From Chimonanthus salicifolius (taxonomy: Eukaryota; Streptophyta; Magnoliopsida; Laurales; Calycanthaceae): a DNA stretch of 64,000 bases. A model generated the notes under the pieces. The model made no database searches. It saw nothing but the letters and a program-made list of their open reading frames with translations, and was not told the origin of the DNA. Both the position numbers and the translations under genes were made by a program. The stretch covers positions 11,995,542 through 12,059,541 of the forward strand of contig CM023534.1 in the NCBI GenBank assembly GCA_013350335.1. Direction: 5' to 3'. Below, piece by piece: positions 48,346 through 59,500 of this stretch; within the stretch, counting starts at the first letter, position 1, and the number at the start of each line of letters is the position of its first letter.

Positions 48346-50471
48346 TTAGAGTGATTTATTGTATCGTCTTATTTAGGTGAATACTAAATTTATTTCTTAT
48401 TGTCATATTTTTTTTTATAACCTAATTATCTGTTATGATTAAAATTAAAAAGGTCAACATTAAATAAATAGAATAATAAATTTTAGTCATAAAATGAACT
48501 CAACTAAGCGGGTTTAAGGACTTTAACAATGTTTATCTATTTAATAGTTATCTATAATATTGTCAATAAATTTACTTAATGTTTGTGGAAAGTTATACAC
48601 TAAAATTTACCCAAATTCATTAAAATCTTTGTTTTAATTACTATATTTATAACTACTTCTTCTCTTATAATTACTTGACTTTGATAAATTAATTTTTACA
48701 TAATTTGGCCACCTTTAAATTATATATATATTTTTGGAGTGTATCTACTTTAAAAGCCTTTACAAATTTAAAACTTTTTAATACTTTATTTCAAATAATC
48801 TTTTGAAATTTGTTTTTAGTAAATAGGTTTATTTAAATATAGAAAATTTCCATTAACCCATTGTCATAATCTAAGATGGCCTCCAAAAATATCTCAACGA
48901 AGTTGATTTTAAAAATCTAAATTCAATAATCTAATGCTCACCAACCGACACGAACTTTCCATGTTGCGGAGCCTCCAAAGAAAAGAGAGAAAAGGACAAA
49001 ATCTGGTGGCTCTGAAAGAAACCTCTCACGAGCCACGACCATTTCAGCTGTCATGTACTGAAATATAAATTGTAGAAATGTCAACAATTTTTTTTGGGAA
49101 AATTATATTGGTCAATTTTTTTATATTTTTATTTTGATTTTGATCAAATTTTAGAAATTTCAATTATATTTTTAAATTTGAGTCAAATTTCTCTCATTTT
49201 TTTTGAATTTTGATTAAATTTCAAAGATTTTGATAATTCTACTCATTTGCAAATTTAAGTCAAGATATTGATAATCCGAGTTCAGTACATCGAATGCTTT
49301 ATAACAATCACAATTCACAAACCCATATTAAATACAAAGGTTTTCTAAACTTATTACAAAGAAAATATTTAACAAATTTTAATAAAATACAGATGCTTTA
49401 TTCATGTATCTTTTAATATGAAACTCTATAAATTTTATTTAGAATATTTTATTTATTCAATTATTTATTTTACTTTAATTAAATGAATGGATCTTTCATA
49501 AATGCAACAATTATCATTAGTCTTTATTTTGTGAAGTATTTAAAAAAAAGAGAATATTTTATAACAATTCTTTCTCATAACCTTATGACAGAATATGATA
49601 AAATCATTAGAACGTATTTTATAAAGAATTATAACACAGGCAGGGGTTCGAATATCAGAAAATAAGTAAAAATGAAAGAAATATGGTAATATTTCAAAAG
49701 GAAATATTTTCATGGTGTTATTGGACCTTCAAAAGTAAAGTTTTCAATATAAAATTTAAAAAATATAAAATGAAATTACCAAATTTCTAATATAAAATAG
49801 CTCCGTAAAATAGCCCTTACCTTCTATTAAAGTAATGATCCTTTTAAAAAAATATTAATTCTATAAAATATTAGAAAATTTGAAAGAGTACACAGACAAC
49901 GTATAAAAACATATCAATCATATTAATACACCTTTATTGAATTTCAAAATGCCCAATTCTATTTCATTAAATTTTTAATAAAAGCTCCAAATTGAAAAAA
50001 ATTGAGAAAAGATTATAAAAAAAAATGGTAAAAATAACTGATGGGGACATTATCCTAAAAGAGGTTGATAAGTACATTGATAAAATTGGTAACATTGCCT
50101 TGAACTTCATTGATCATTTTGATTGTGGCAAAGGAAAGTGGAAATCAACTAATAAGAGATTTCCATTGGTAGAGTTGATGCATAAGGACACACATGACGA
50201 CAAATAATTTGGGCACGAGTGCGCTACTCTCCAACTCATGTCTGCAACTCACTCGAAGACCGTGTCAGAGACCAGAGGACTCACCTAGTCCCACAAGGAT
50301 TTGGACTTTAAAGACTCTGTACAACTCCAACTTCGACCAACTCAGAGACCAGAGGACCTCTGTCTATATGGCTGCCCTTCAAACACTCCTTGGTTGACTA
50401 TAAGTTTCCACCCAACTCTCTTTTGATGATCGAAATGTCCAAGCATTGCACCCAACTAATCATTCGGGACG
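48346..50471. other. AT-rich intergenic DNA
   Basis: No recognised gene. A 60-residue plus-strand frame at 50025-50207 has ordinary amino acid content but no recognisable domain or partner exons. GCAGGGGTTCGAATATCAG near 49640 looks like one end of an ATCGGCCGAT-family MITE. Confidence 0.4.
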
Positions 50472-50479
50472 TACACAAG

Positions 50480-50564
50480 CAGAGGTTTAAAATTCAGTAT
50501 CGACCGATATTTTTCTCTCTCCTCTTTTTTTTTTTTACAAAAATGACTGATATTCGGACTCCTA
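50480..50564. mobile_element. ATCGGCCGAT-family MITE, copy 7 (85 bp)
   Basis: Starts CAGAGGTTTAAAATTCAG and ends CGGACTCCTA. Flanks TACACAAG (50472-50479) and TCCACAAG (50565-50572) match at 7 of 8. The smallest copy, with most palindromes deleted. Confidence 0.65.
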
Positions 50565-50860
50565 TCCACAAGAATACACTAGAGCATGGATCACTAGAGT
50601 CTTAGTTATTAGAGCCTTTGTATGAATTTTATTATTGATTGTTTCTATTTCTCTTTTCCTTTTTTTCCCTTGGTTGAACAATGTGGCAATGATTGAGTCC
50701 AACTCTACTAGACTCCCACGCATGTGGGATGGTTTCCACGCCAACCACGGTTGCGTTAAGGCAGTTTAAGTCCAATTTTTGCATTATAAATTAGGATTTT
50801 GGATCCGCCCCTCAAGGCACAATGAGTCTTGACGTGAATGAAAGATTGCTATACTGACAT

Positions 50861-51087
50861 CAGGGGTACAAATATCGACCGATACATATCGTATCGACCG
50901 ATATGTACCAATTTTGAAGGAGTGAATATCGGCCGATATATATCGTTATCGGTCGATATTCACAATATTGGCTGAAATATCGGCCGTATTATATCGGCCG
51001 ATATCGGTTGGAGAGAGAAAAATATCGGCCGATATCGATATATCGGTCGACATAGCGTATCGGCCGATATCGATTTCTAAACCCCTG
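50861..51087. mobile_element. ATCGGCCGAT-family MITE, copy 8 (palindrome-rich)
   Basis: Starts CAGGGGTACAAATATCG, ends AAACCCCTG. Flanks ACTGACAT (50853-50860) and ACTAACAT (51088-51095) match at 7 of 8. The 227 bp carry at least four perfect ATCGGCCGAT, making it nearly self-complementary throughout. Confidence 0.85.
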
Positions 51088-51095
51088 ACTAACAT

Positions 51096-51681
51096 CATTG
51101 AGTCATAAATTTTCATGATGACAAATTGTATATAAAATTGTTGGAAGTTTAAACTGCTCAGTGGACATACAAAATAATTTTTTTATTAATATTAATATTT
51201 TAAAAAATTGATTTTCATCAAATATGAACACCCACTAAATTTAAATTAATTTAGAATAAATAGTTGAAATAAAGTTCCTCATCAAATATATATTTTATTT
51301 GCTTAATTAAAGAGAAAAAATTTAAATAAAATTTATTTCCTCAATCATAATGATGAAAACCTCAAATTTAATTTGATAAGATTAATTTATTTAATAAATT
51401 AATATATTATTAAATTTAAGAATGTTGTAATTCGGTTATATGAGATTAGAGTTTTGATAAAAAGAAAAAGTTATTAAACACAAAACTTCAAGCTTGAAGT
51501 ATCGTGTTCAATTCTGAATAACTCTAATGAAAGGCCATATAAAATGTAAAGATCAAAGTCCCATCGTTTAAACTCCATACGTGTGTAGGGCGGCGGCGCA
51601 CACATGCCTTCAAGGGCGGGTGGGCTGAGAGACCTGAAAACCTTCGCTCTTTAAAAAAGATCATTTTCAAATTATCATAAT
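51096..51681. other. AT-rich intergenic DNA
   Basis: Nothing recognised. Confidence 0.4.
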
Positions 51682-53458
51682 TTGTACAAGCGAAGTGATC
51701 TGTGCACCCCCAATTTGAACGATGGTGCACCCCTTCAATTATTTTTTCCAATTTTGACCCCCACCCACCTTTCTCCATTTCCATCGTTTTTTTTTTCTGT
51801 AAAACAGACAGCGTTTTCCTACACCTTCATCGCACGCTTTTTCTGCAAGGGAAGTCTTCTTCTTCCTCCATCGCTCGCATCCTCCATCCCGGAAGCTGTA
51901 GAAATCCCTTCCATCGCTTGCATCCTCCATCCCAGAAGCTGTAGAAATCCCTCTCATCTGGTTCATGTTGATTGTAATTATGAAGGATCAATGTCAAATA
52001 TCCAGGTATTGAAGTCCTTTTGAATGGCAAGAAGCTTAAAAGGCCATCTGTGGTTGTCATTCAATTACATCATTCAATGCTAAAAGCTTTAGTAAGATTA
52101 TGCTTATGCTTGTATAATTAAAGATTGATGAGAGGGGTCCTGGTGCCTTGGCTCACTAAGGTGAAGGAGCTCTGAATTGAAACTGCTAAACTGAGCCAAA
52201 AAATCAATTCCATCCTCGAGCAATAAATTGTAAAATGAACATGAACTGAAACCGCTAAACTGAGCCAAAAATTCTCTTCTGTAGAGCCCAAATTGTCGAT
52301 ACACAGAAATCCAACCCTTCTAGCAGGCCACAAGCTACTCGAGAAGAGCCCCAACAGCCACCAGGGTTTGATTATAAGCTGAAAATTTAACAAGATTCAA
52401 TAGCATTCTTCCTGTGTAAAAAGGCAAAAACAACCAAGGACGGACCAGGAATAAATCTGTAAGCAAATGAAACCAGAATCACTCTTTACAAAATGTTAAT
52501 TTTATCAAGGATTACACCTCACTTCAAGCTGAGACTAACAATTTCCTCAATTACTATTATTGTCATCGACAAGGAAGATTAATTGCAGGGAAACACCATC
52601 AAGAGGCTTCAATGCCCGCTTGCAGGCCGGAAGACAGAGTACCCATTAACCCCACATGGCAAATTTGAGTAATCTGGTAGTGGAAACGGGTACCCATCGC
52701 CAACCTCATGTCCAACATCCCTCAGGCCATCATATGATCCACCGGAAACGTTGTACATCCTCCCAATTCCATCATTAGCATGCCTTGCTGACCGATCAAA
52801 CCTGCAATAGTTGGTGCCTAATAGCCCAGCAGCACTCATTGAGCGTGGCAACAATGGTGTGGTCTGAACCATGGAGATGACAGAAGCATTTGATCTGGGT
52901 GCAGGGATTACAAGGGCACTTAAGGGCCTGGACACAGCAGACCCTTGTGGCATCAAATGTATCTCGACCTCTGCCTTTGTAGGATTTGTCAGTTTTTGAA
53001 CTTTCGGTTTCAAGACAGCAGGAAGGGGCATTGAAGCCTCCCTAACTGAAGTTGGTATGGCTGCGGTTGTTTTTATAATGGCAGCTTGCTTTCGCCGTGA
53101 ACTTGAAGGCGTTTCTCTCGTGAGACCTTGCTCGAAGAGTCTAAGAGGAAATCTGGAAAGACGCGAAGCTGTCAGAAATAAGCGTGGATGTGCACGGGAA
53201 GAGAGACGTTGCTGCGTGGAAGAGAGACGGATTTCTACAGCTTCCGGGGTGGAAGATGCGAGCGATGGAGGAAGAGGAAGACTTCCCTTGCAGAAAAAAA
53301 CGTGCGCTGAAGGTGTAACGTGTAGGAAAATGTTGCGTATTTTGAGGAAACAAAAACGATGGAAATGGAGAAAAAGGTGGGTGGGGAGCAAAGTTGGAAA
53401 AATAATTTAAGGGGTGGACCATCGTTAAACTGGGGTGCACACACTTCTCCTTGTGCAA
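51682..53458. mobile_element. Inverted-repeat element carrying an ORF, next to the PPT promoter
   Basis: The arms 51682-51915 and 53225-53458 are inverted copies about 230 bp long (estimated 80-90% alike), from TTG(T/C)ACAAG at the tips through GTGCACCCC, AACGATGGT and GAAGCTGTAGAAATCC. The 1.3 kb between them is unrelated to the arms and includes an unidentified ORF. Long inverted ends with a foreign cargo recall Pack-MULEs, but I found no 9-bp target duplication, so the class is a guess. Confidence 0.5.
52609..53391 (-). CDS. Unidentified 260-residue ORF (possible captured gene end)
   Basis: I do not recognise this protein. The first 50 or so residues are translated from the inverted-repeat arm and are probably not genuine. 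From about residue 95 it looks like an authentic plant C-terminus: a basic SSRRKQAAIIKTTAAIPTS segment, then Ala/Pro-rich text with KPKVQKLTNPTKAEVEIHLM, MSAAGLLGTNYCRFDRSARH and a Gly/Tyr-rich tail ending FRPASGH. The downstream sequence to 52080 is noncoding and 3'-UTR-like. It may be the last exon of a host gene carried by the element, or a small divergent gene beside PPT. Start codon uncertain. Confidence 0.35.
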   Translation of the reverse strand: MLPTHLFLHFHRFCFLKIRNIFLHVTPSAHVFFCKGSLPLPPSLASSTPEAVEIRLSSTQQRLSSRAHPRLFLTASRLSRFPLRLFEQGLTRETPSSSRRKQAAIIKTTAAIPTSVREASMPLPAVLKPKVQKLTNPTKAEVEIHLMPQGSAVSRPLSALVIPAPRSNASVISMVQTTPLLPRSMSAAGLLGTNYCRFDRSARHANDGIGRMYNVSGGSYDGLRDVGHEVGDGYPFPLPDYSNLPCGVNGYSVFRPASGH

Positions 53459-53479
53459 TCACCGAAGAGCCAATTTCAA

Positions 53480-53499
53480 ATATATATATATATATATAG
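53480..53499 (+). promoter_or_regulatory. TA-repeat / likely TATA region of PPT
   Basis: (TA)10 about 95 bp before the PPT start codon, followed by CT-rich leader (TCTCTCTCTCTGTCTCGCTC). It lies just 21 bp after the end of the inverted-repeat element. Confidence 0.45.
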
Positions 53500-53594
53500 A
53501 GAAAAACCTAAATACTTCCCTCTTCGGAAACTACGCCACCTAACATTTCTCTCTTCCCCCCTCTCTCTCTCTGTCTCGCTCTGCTCCGGAGAAA

Positions 53595-56500
53595 ATGCAG
53601 AGTTCCGCGTTCGCTCTCTCTCCCTCAAGCCCGTTTTTAAAGTCTCGAAATCCCTATAAACCAAACACTAACACTAGATTCGATCCGATCTCCATCTCTT
53701 CTCATCTGAAATCACGCCATCTCTCCCCGATCCATGCATTCCCCAATCCCGGCTGTAGATCGTCTTTGTCATCACCATCTGGCCGTTGGATCTCCACTCC
53801 TTCTCTCCATGCCGACATTCAATCCAACGATGTCGCCGCTGGGGCCACCTCCGTGCCGGAAACTGCAGGCGAAGATTCTAAATCGAGCGGCGGATTGACC
53901 GAGACGCTGCAGCTGGGTCTTCTGTTTGGCCTTTGGTATCTCTTCAACATCTATTTCAACATCTACAATAAACAGGTTCCGGCTCTATTTCTGCTTCTTT
54001 TCAAGATCACTCTTTGTGGAAATCTATCTATATTTCAATTTCTCTTGCGTTGATTTAGCATTTTACTTACCTTTTTTCTTTTTTCTTTTTTCTTCTTTTT
54101 TATTTTTATTCTTTGTAGTGATATTGTATTATCTTGTTGCTTGGAACCTGCAATTTTCTCTCTCGCTAGTTAATCTTTTTCTGATATGCGTATCATAATA
54201 ATTTTTTTTTACAATGAATATATACAGAAATAGTTAAAATATTTATTTCTAAAATATCTATATAAAATTCTGGATCGTGAAAAGGTACCAGAGTACCTAA
54301 AAGGCTAAAAATAGGTTACTTGATCGCTCGTTACATTTTTACTTTATGAAACGACGGAATGAATTAATTTCAAGCTTTCCGCTCCTGTTCCCTGTGCACA
54401 CCGAGGCACAGATGGTATGACTCGAAATAAATGGGAAAGATGCAATTTAATACAAATTATTAAAACTGAACAAATGTCAAGACGTGAGATCATGATGTAT
54501 TAGATATCAATTGAGAAGTCAGTTGCAGATCCAAACTCCAGATGTTTAGACACGCTAACTATAGCTCCTATGATATATAAAATCCTCTAGATGTTGAATT
54601 GGATATTTGATTACTGGAATGCATGTCCAATCAATTGATTCAATCATTGCTAGACTAAGCCAAGTCAGCTTGACCTAGTGAGTTTCTTAGTTGTACATGC
54701 AACTAAAATTCAGATACCCTCTTAAACTCAGTCCAATGATAAAATATGTTGCCGTGTTGGATTGACTTGGCAACATGGTCAGAAACTTGGCCCAATAGTA
54801 GAACTAAGATATGTAATATGTGGATTTTGTTAGTTAATATCAGATAGTTGCTGATCCATTTTTTTTTTTTTTTTGAGTACCAAGGGAGGAAATCTCCAAA
54901 ATACATTTGTTAAAATAACTGCTGATCCAAAATTTAGATGTTGATACATGCTTGCTATAGCTTCTATAACAAATGTAATCCTCATTTTGCCTTTGAAATT
55001 GGGGATTTGATTATTGGCAAAGTAGTCAAGACGCAAGGCATACTCAAGTTGCAAAGGGGTCCAATGGCCGAAGGTGTGAGGTGCATTTCTAGGTAGGCTT
55101 TTTTTTTCTTTTCTTTTTTTTTTTAAAAATAAAAATAAAAGTAAAGGTACATATTTGATGTTTTTAGATATATGTATATTTGTTTATTTTTGTATTTTTA
55201 TTACATCAAATAAACATAATGTAATTGTCTATAACTATTTCTAAGATATTGATAACAAATGCATCACCTCTAGGCATGGTTTTTTTTTTTTCCTCTCTTT
55301 TTTTAATTAAAGGTACATTTTTTATGTTTTTAGATATATGTATATTTATTTATTTATGTACTTTTATTACGTCAAATAAACATAATGTAATTGTCTATAA
55401 CTATTTTTAAGATTTTGATAACAAATGCATCACTTTTTTTACTCACTATCAATTAAATAATGCAACATATACACTACAAAAGAGGCTTCAAGTGTAAAAT
55501 CACAAGTGAGTGATATATGTATATTTATTTATTTATGTATTTTTATTACATCAAATAAACATAATGTAATTATCTATAACTATTTTTAAGATTTTGATAA
55601 CAAATGCATCACTTTTTTTACTCACTATCAATTAAATAATGCAACATATACACTACAAAAGAGGCTTCAAATGTAAAATCACAAGTGAATGATATAAGAT
55701 TTTAAGAACAAAAGCCTAAAATATATAAGCACCAAATACTAAAAGTCACAATCAAAATGATTAACCCATCCACTTTAAATTGTCATTCTGATTGAATTTG
55801 ATTAAAGAAATAAATTGACTACTCATTCGATACTCTTTGAAACCAATTAATAAAAAAAAAGAAAAAAGAACTTACTATTGTACAATGATTAACCCATACA
55901 CTTAAAATTGTCATTCTGATTGGATTTGATTAAAGAAATAAATTGACTACTCATTTGATACTCTTTGAAACCAATTTATGGAAGAAAAATAACTTAAGAA
56001 ATTTTACTATTGTACAACACTAAGAGAGGAGAAAAAATGTAAGAAGTATTATACAATATTATTGACTTTAGAAAAAGGGGAAAAAGAAAGGGGAGGGGGG
56101 ACAAAGATGATGATGATGATAGGAGAAAGATAGAAAAAGGCAAAGATGAGGAGGAGGAGAAAAAGACAAGAAAAATAAAATCCTTGTTGCTACTACTCCC
56201 TGCAATCGTTATTGTTGCTCAGTTGTTTCTTGCTGTTGCTTGTTACCATGCTACTCACCTTTGCATGCTGTCATACTACTTATCGACCACTGATATTTTC
56301 TTTCTCCTCTCTCTCCTCTCTCACGGCTTTGCTAGGTTAATAGTTGTGCAATCTAGGGTTCTTAGATTCTTTTTAAGTTATTTAAATACCTAAAGTTTAA
56401 TTATTATGAGTTAGTGCCAGACAAGTTAGTAGTTACAATTTCACACCTCAAAGGGTGCAAACAAAAAACATGACAAACCGCTCTTTGAGTAAGGCATTAG

Positions 56501-59500
56501 ACTCAGCAAAGTGTATCTAGGTGCGTTCCTTTTGATAAAAGCATGCCTTTGCCCCACTTACCCAAATTAAGGTGCAAAAGGCCCCTAGCACCTTAAAGTG
56601 TGCCTTTGACTACTATGACTATTGGGTCACATGTCAGTTAAGTTATTCATTCATTGCTAGACTTGGTTGACTTGACCAAGTGTGTTGGCCCTTTCAATCA
56701 GGCAGCCAAAACACAATTCCCCTTGCAAAACTCAACTAATTGATTCAAACGCAGCCTAAGTGAAGAGGTTTTTTTTTTTCTATCACATAGAACTCCACTA
56801 GCTTGTCTACATTTGGCCCACCTCACTCCTATCTTATTAGTTATATCTAAGTTGAAACCTCTTTGAGATTCTACCGTAGAACCCAAGTATCTAATTTATC
56901 ACAATGTGTAACTATGCCTTTTTTTTTATCGGGTTGCTCTCACTATTGTCTAACCTACTAAAGTTACATTCTATGTATTTTGTTTTATTTCTACTAATTT
57001 TTGAACCATGACTCCGCTATTCTAACTTGTGTTGAGTTGTTTCTTCTAACTAATTAAAACTATATCACCTGCAAAAGGCATACAGCATGACACTTCATCT
57101 TGGATTCCTAATTTCAAGTTGTCATGATTAGTCGCAATTAGGTTCGTACCTAAAGCAAATCCTTGGTGAAGTCCCACTCCAACAGGGGACTTCATTGTCT
57201 CACCACAAATTGTTCTAACGTTAGTGGTTGCACTATCATACATATATTGAATAATCTCAATGTATTTATTAGGGATACATTTATTCTCAAGGTTCTCCAT
57301 ATTAGTTTTCTTGGTACTTTATCATAGGCCTTCTCTGAGTCGATAAAAGTCAGAGAGAAGTTCTTCTCCCTAAATTTCTCTATAAGTTGTCTTTTCTCAA
57401 TCACAATTATTTTTTTCACTTCTTTTCCTTTTGCATTTGTAGTTTTAACTAGAAAACGTTATAAAGGAGTTATTATTACTATCATTATTATTTTGCATTT
57501 AGGGATGTATCTCCTCTGTTTTGTAGAAACTTAGATAATTGAAAGTATTATTGGTGGATCTTGTACCATGTTTTGTACATATCCCTACATGTACCATATT
57601 TTGTATATGTTTGTTTGATCTTTACCTGTTTTGGCTTTGGAATACAAATCTAATCTATGTTTTTACTCTCATAGGCACACCCATTCATAAGTTCATTTGA
57701 TTTCACTGATGTTGTGAATATCTGCATTCTTGGGTGATGTGTTTACTTTATCAATCCCGTGAGAATGGAGCATACTCTATGTTCTCAAATGATGTGATTA
57801 TTGAAGTATGTGTTATCTAGAATGGATTTGACAATTCTTTTAGTTGGAGGCGTTATTTTTAACCATGAATTAATGCACTATATTGACTGTAGCATATCTA
57901 ATTATCTATTTTTGTGAAATGGTTGTTAAGGGGATATTTGGTTACCCATCACTTTAGAATTCTAAAGCTTTAGAACTTCCCAAGTGAGATCCAGGCTTCA
58001 GGTCTTGTGATCATTCTGTAAAGAAGAGAATGAGGAGTCAAAATTTTGTTCATTCTGCCCAGAGTTTCACTCAAGTTTCTCTTACTAAGTTAAGATGTTC
58101 TGAGTTCAGAAACAACCATCTGCATGTGGTTCATTCTGCCCAGAGTTTCACTCAAGTTGATTTCTAGGTTTTCAACTTTGAAGTCTTGCTGAGAATTAAA
58201 CACATGCTTGAAGATTTGAAATGATTACAGTAAGCTCAATGGCTGGGAGATGTAGCTGAGCAAATCTTATGCTGTTCTTTGTGCAGGTTCTGAAGGTTTT
58301 TCCATTCCCACTAACCATCACAACATGTCAGTTTGCCATGGGGACTGTGCTAGTTCTTTTCATGTGGTCAACGAATTTATACAGAAAACCTAAGATCTCT
58401 TCTGGACAAGTATTGTTTCTTTGACCCAATGCTTCTCAGTGATTGTCATCGGTAGCCTTGATTATTGTTAATTCTATCTGTTATTTTTACTGTCCACTTT
58501 GCAGCTTGTGGCAATCCTACCTTTGGCTATTGTGCACACATTGGGAAATCTTTTCACTAACATGAGTCTTGGAAAAGTTGCTGTTTCCTTCACTCACACA
58601 ATTAAAGCCATGGAGCCCTTTTTCTCAGTTGTTCTCTCTGCCTTATTCCTTGGAGAGGTGAGCTATCTTGTTATTATTGCTGTTGACAAGTTGTTTCATT
58701 GTTACTTGTTACTGGTAGTAGTTGTAGGCAAGTATCTTATTTTCAGATTAGTACCTGAGATCTCCAACAATAAAGGGGAAAGGAGCAACCAATAGTAAAG
58801 TAGAAAGTGGCAAAGATGATAATGCTAGTTCAGTATATTCTTAGCCACTCACATACACTTGGTGCTGTGGGGTGTTATAGATCTATTCCTCAGCTGGACT
58901 AGCATTTCTCCAAATTCCAGCTTGATGGATGATCATAATCATGTATTTGAAGGACCTAAGGTGAAAGGTCCAAAACATGGTGATGAAAGTTATAAATGGA
59001 GTTTGAATCCAACTGGTGATGAAAGTCTAATCAAGGTTTGAAGTTTTTGAACAGTCCAATAAAGAGTAAATACTTCATAAATGCATCTAATGCAGCACTT
59101 ATTGACTTTACTGCTTTGCCAGTAAAGTTGCTCTGACTTCATTTTGGTTGTCCTGTGTTTAATAGTTGCCTACTCTATGGGTTGTGTCTTCTCTTTTGCC
59201 AATTGTTGGTGGGGTGGCATTGGCATCATTGACTGAAGCTTCTTTTAATTGGTAAGAGAATAGTCATGGCATTACTTTAGTTGGTCAAGTGAGTCATGAA
59301 GCACATGTACTTTTTTGCATGTGCATATATGTTTTTAGTCATTTCCATCAACTGTGCCATACTTAGGTATTTGAGATCATTTTGTTCTTTGGGACAGGGC
59401 TGGGTTTTGGAGTGCGATGGCTTCCAACCTCACCAACCAGTCCCGTAACGTGCTCAGCAAAAAGTTCATGGTCAAGAAAGAGGTAATCGTGGATAAGCAT

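Larger units (their letters stand above)
53976..58286. other. PPT intron 1, repeat-rich
   Basis: A 4,311-bp intron. It contains two tandem duplication blocks (55167-55695 and 55757-55990) and an antisense RTE LINE fragment (56690-57419). A 28-bp repeat TTCATTCTGCCCAGAGTTTC... occurs at 58050 and 58131. Confidence 0.6.

Noticed and set aside
50025..50207. Plus-strand 60-residue ORF as a gene
   Set aside because: Plausible composition, but no recognisable motif, no partner exons and AT-rich transposon surroundings.
58859..59041. ORF in PPT intron 3 as a coding exon
   Set aside because: The PPT frame joins cleanly from exon 3 (58657) to exon 4 (59166) without it; the conserved protein has no such insertion.
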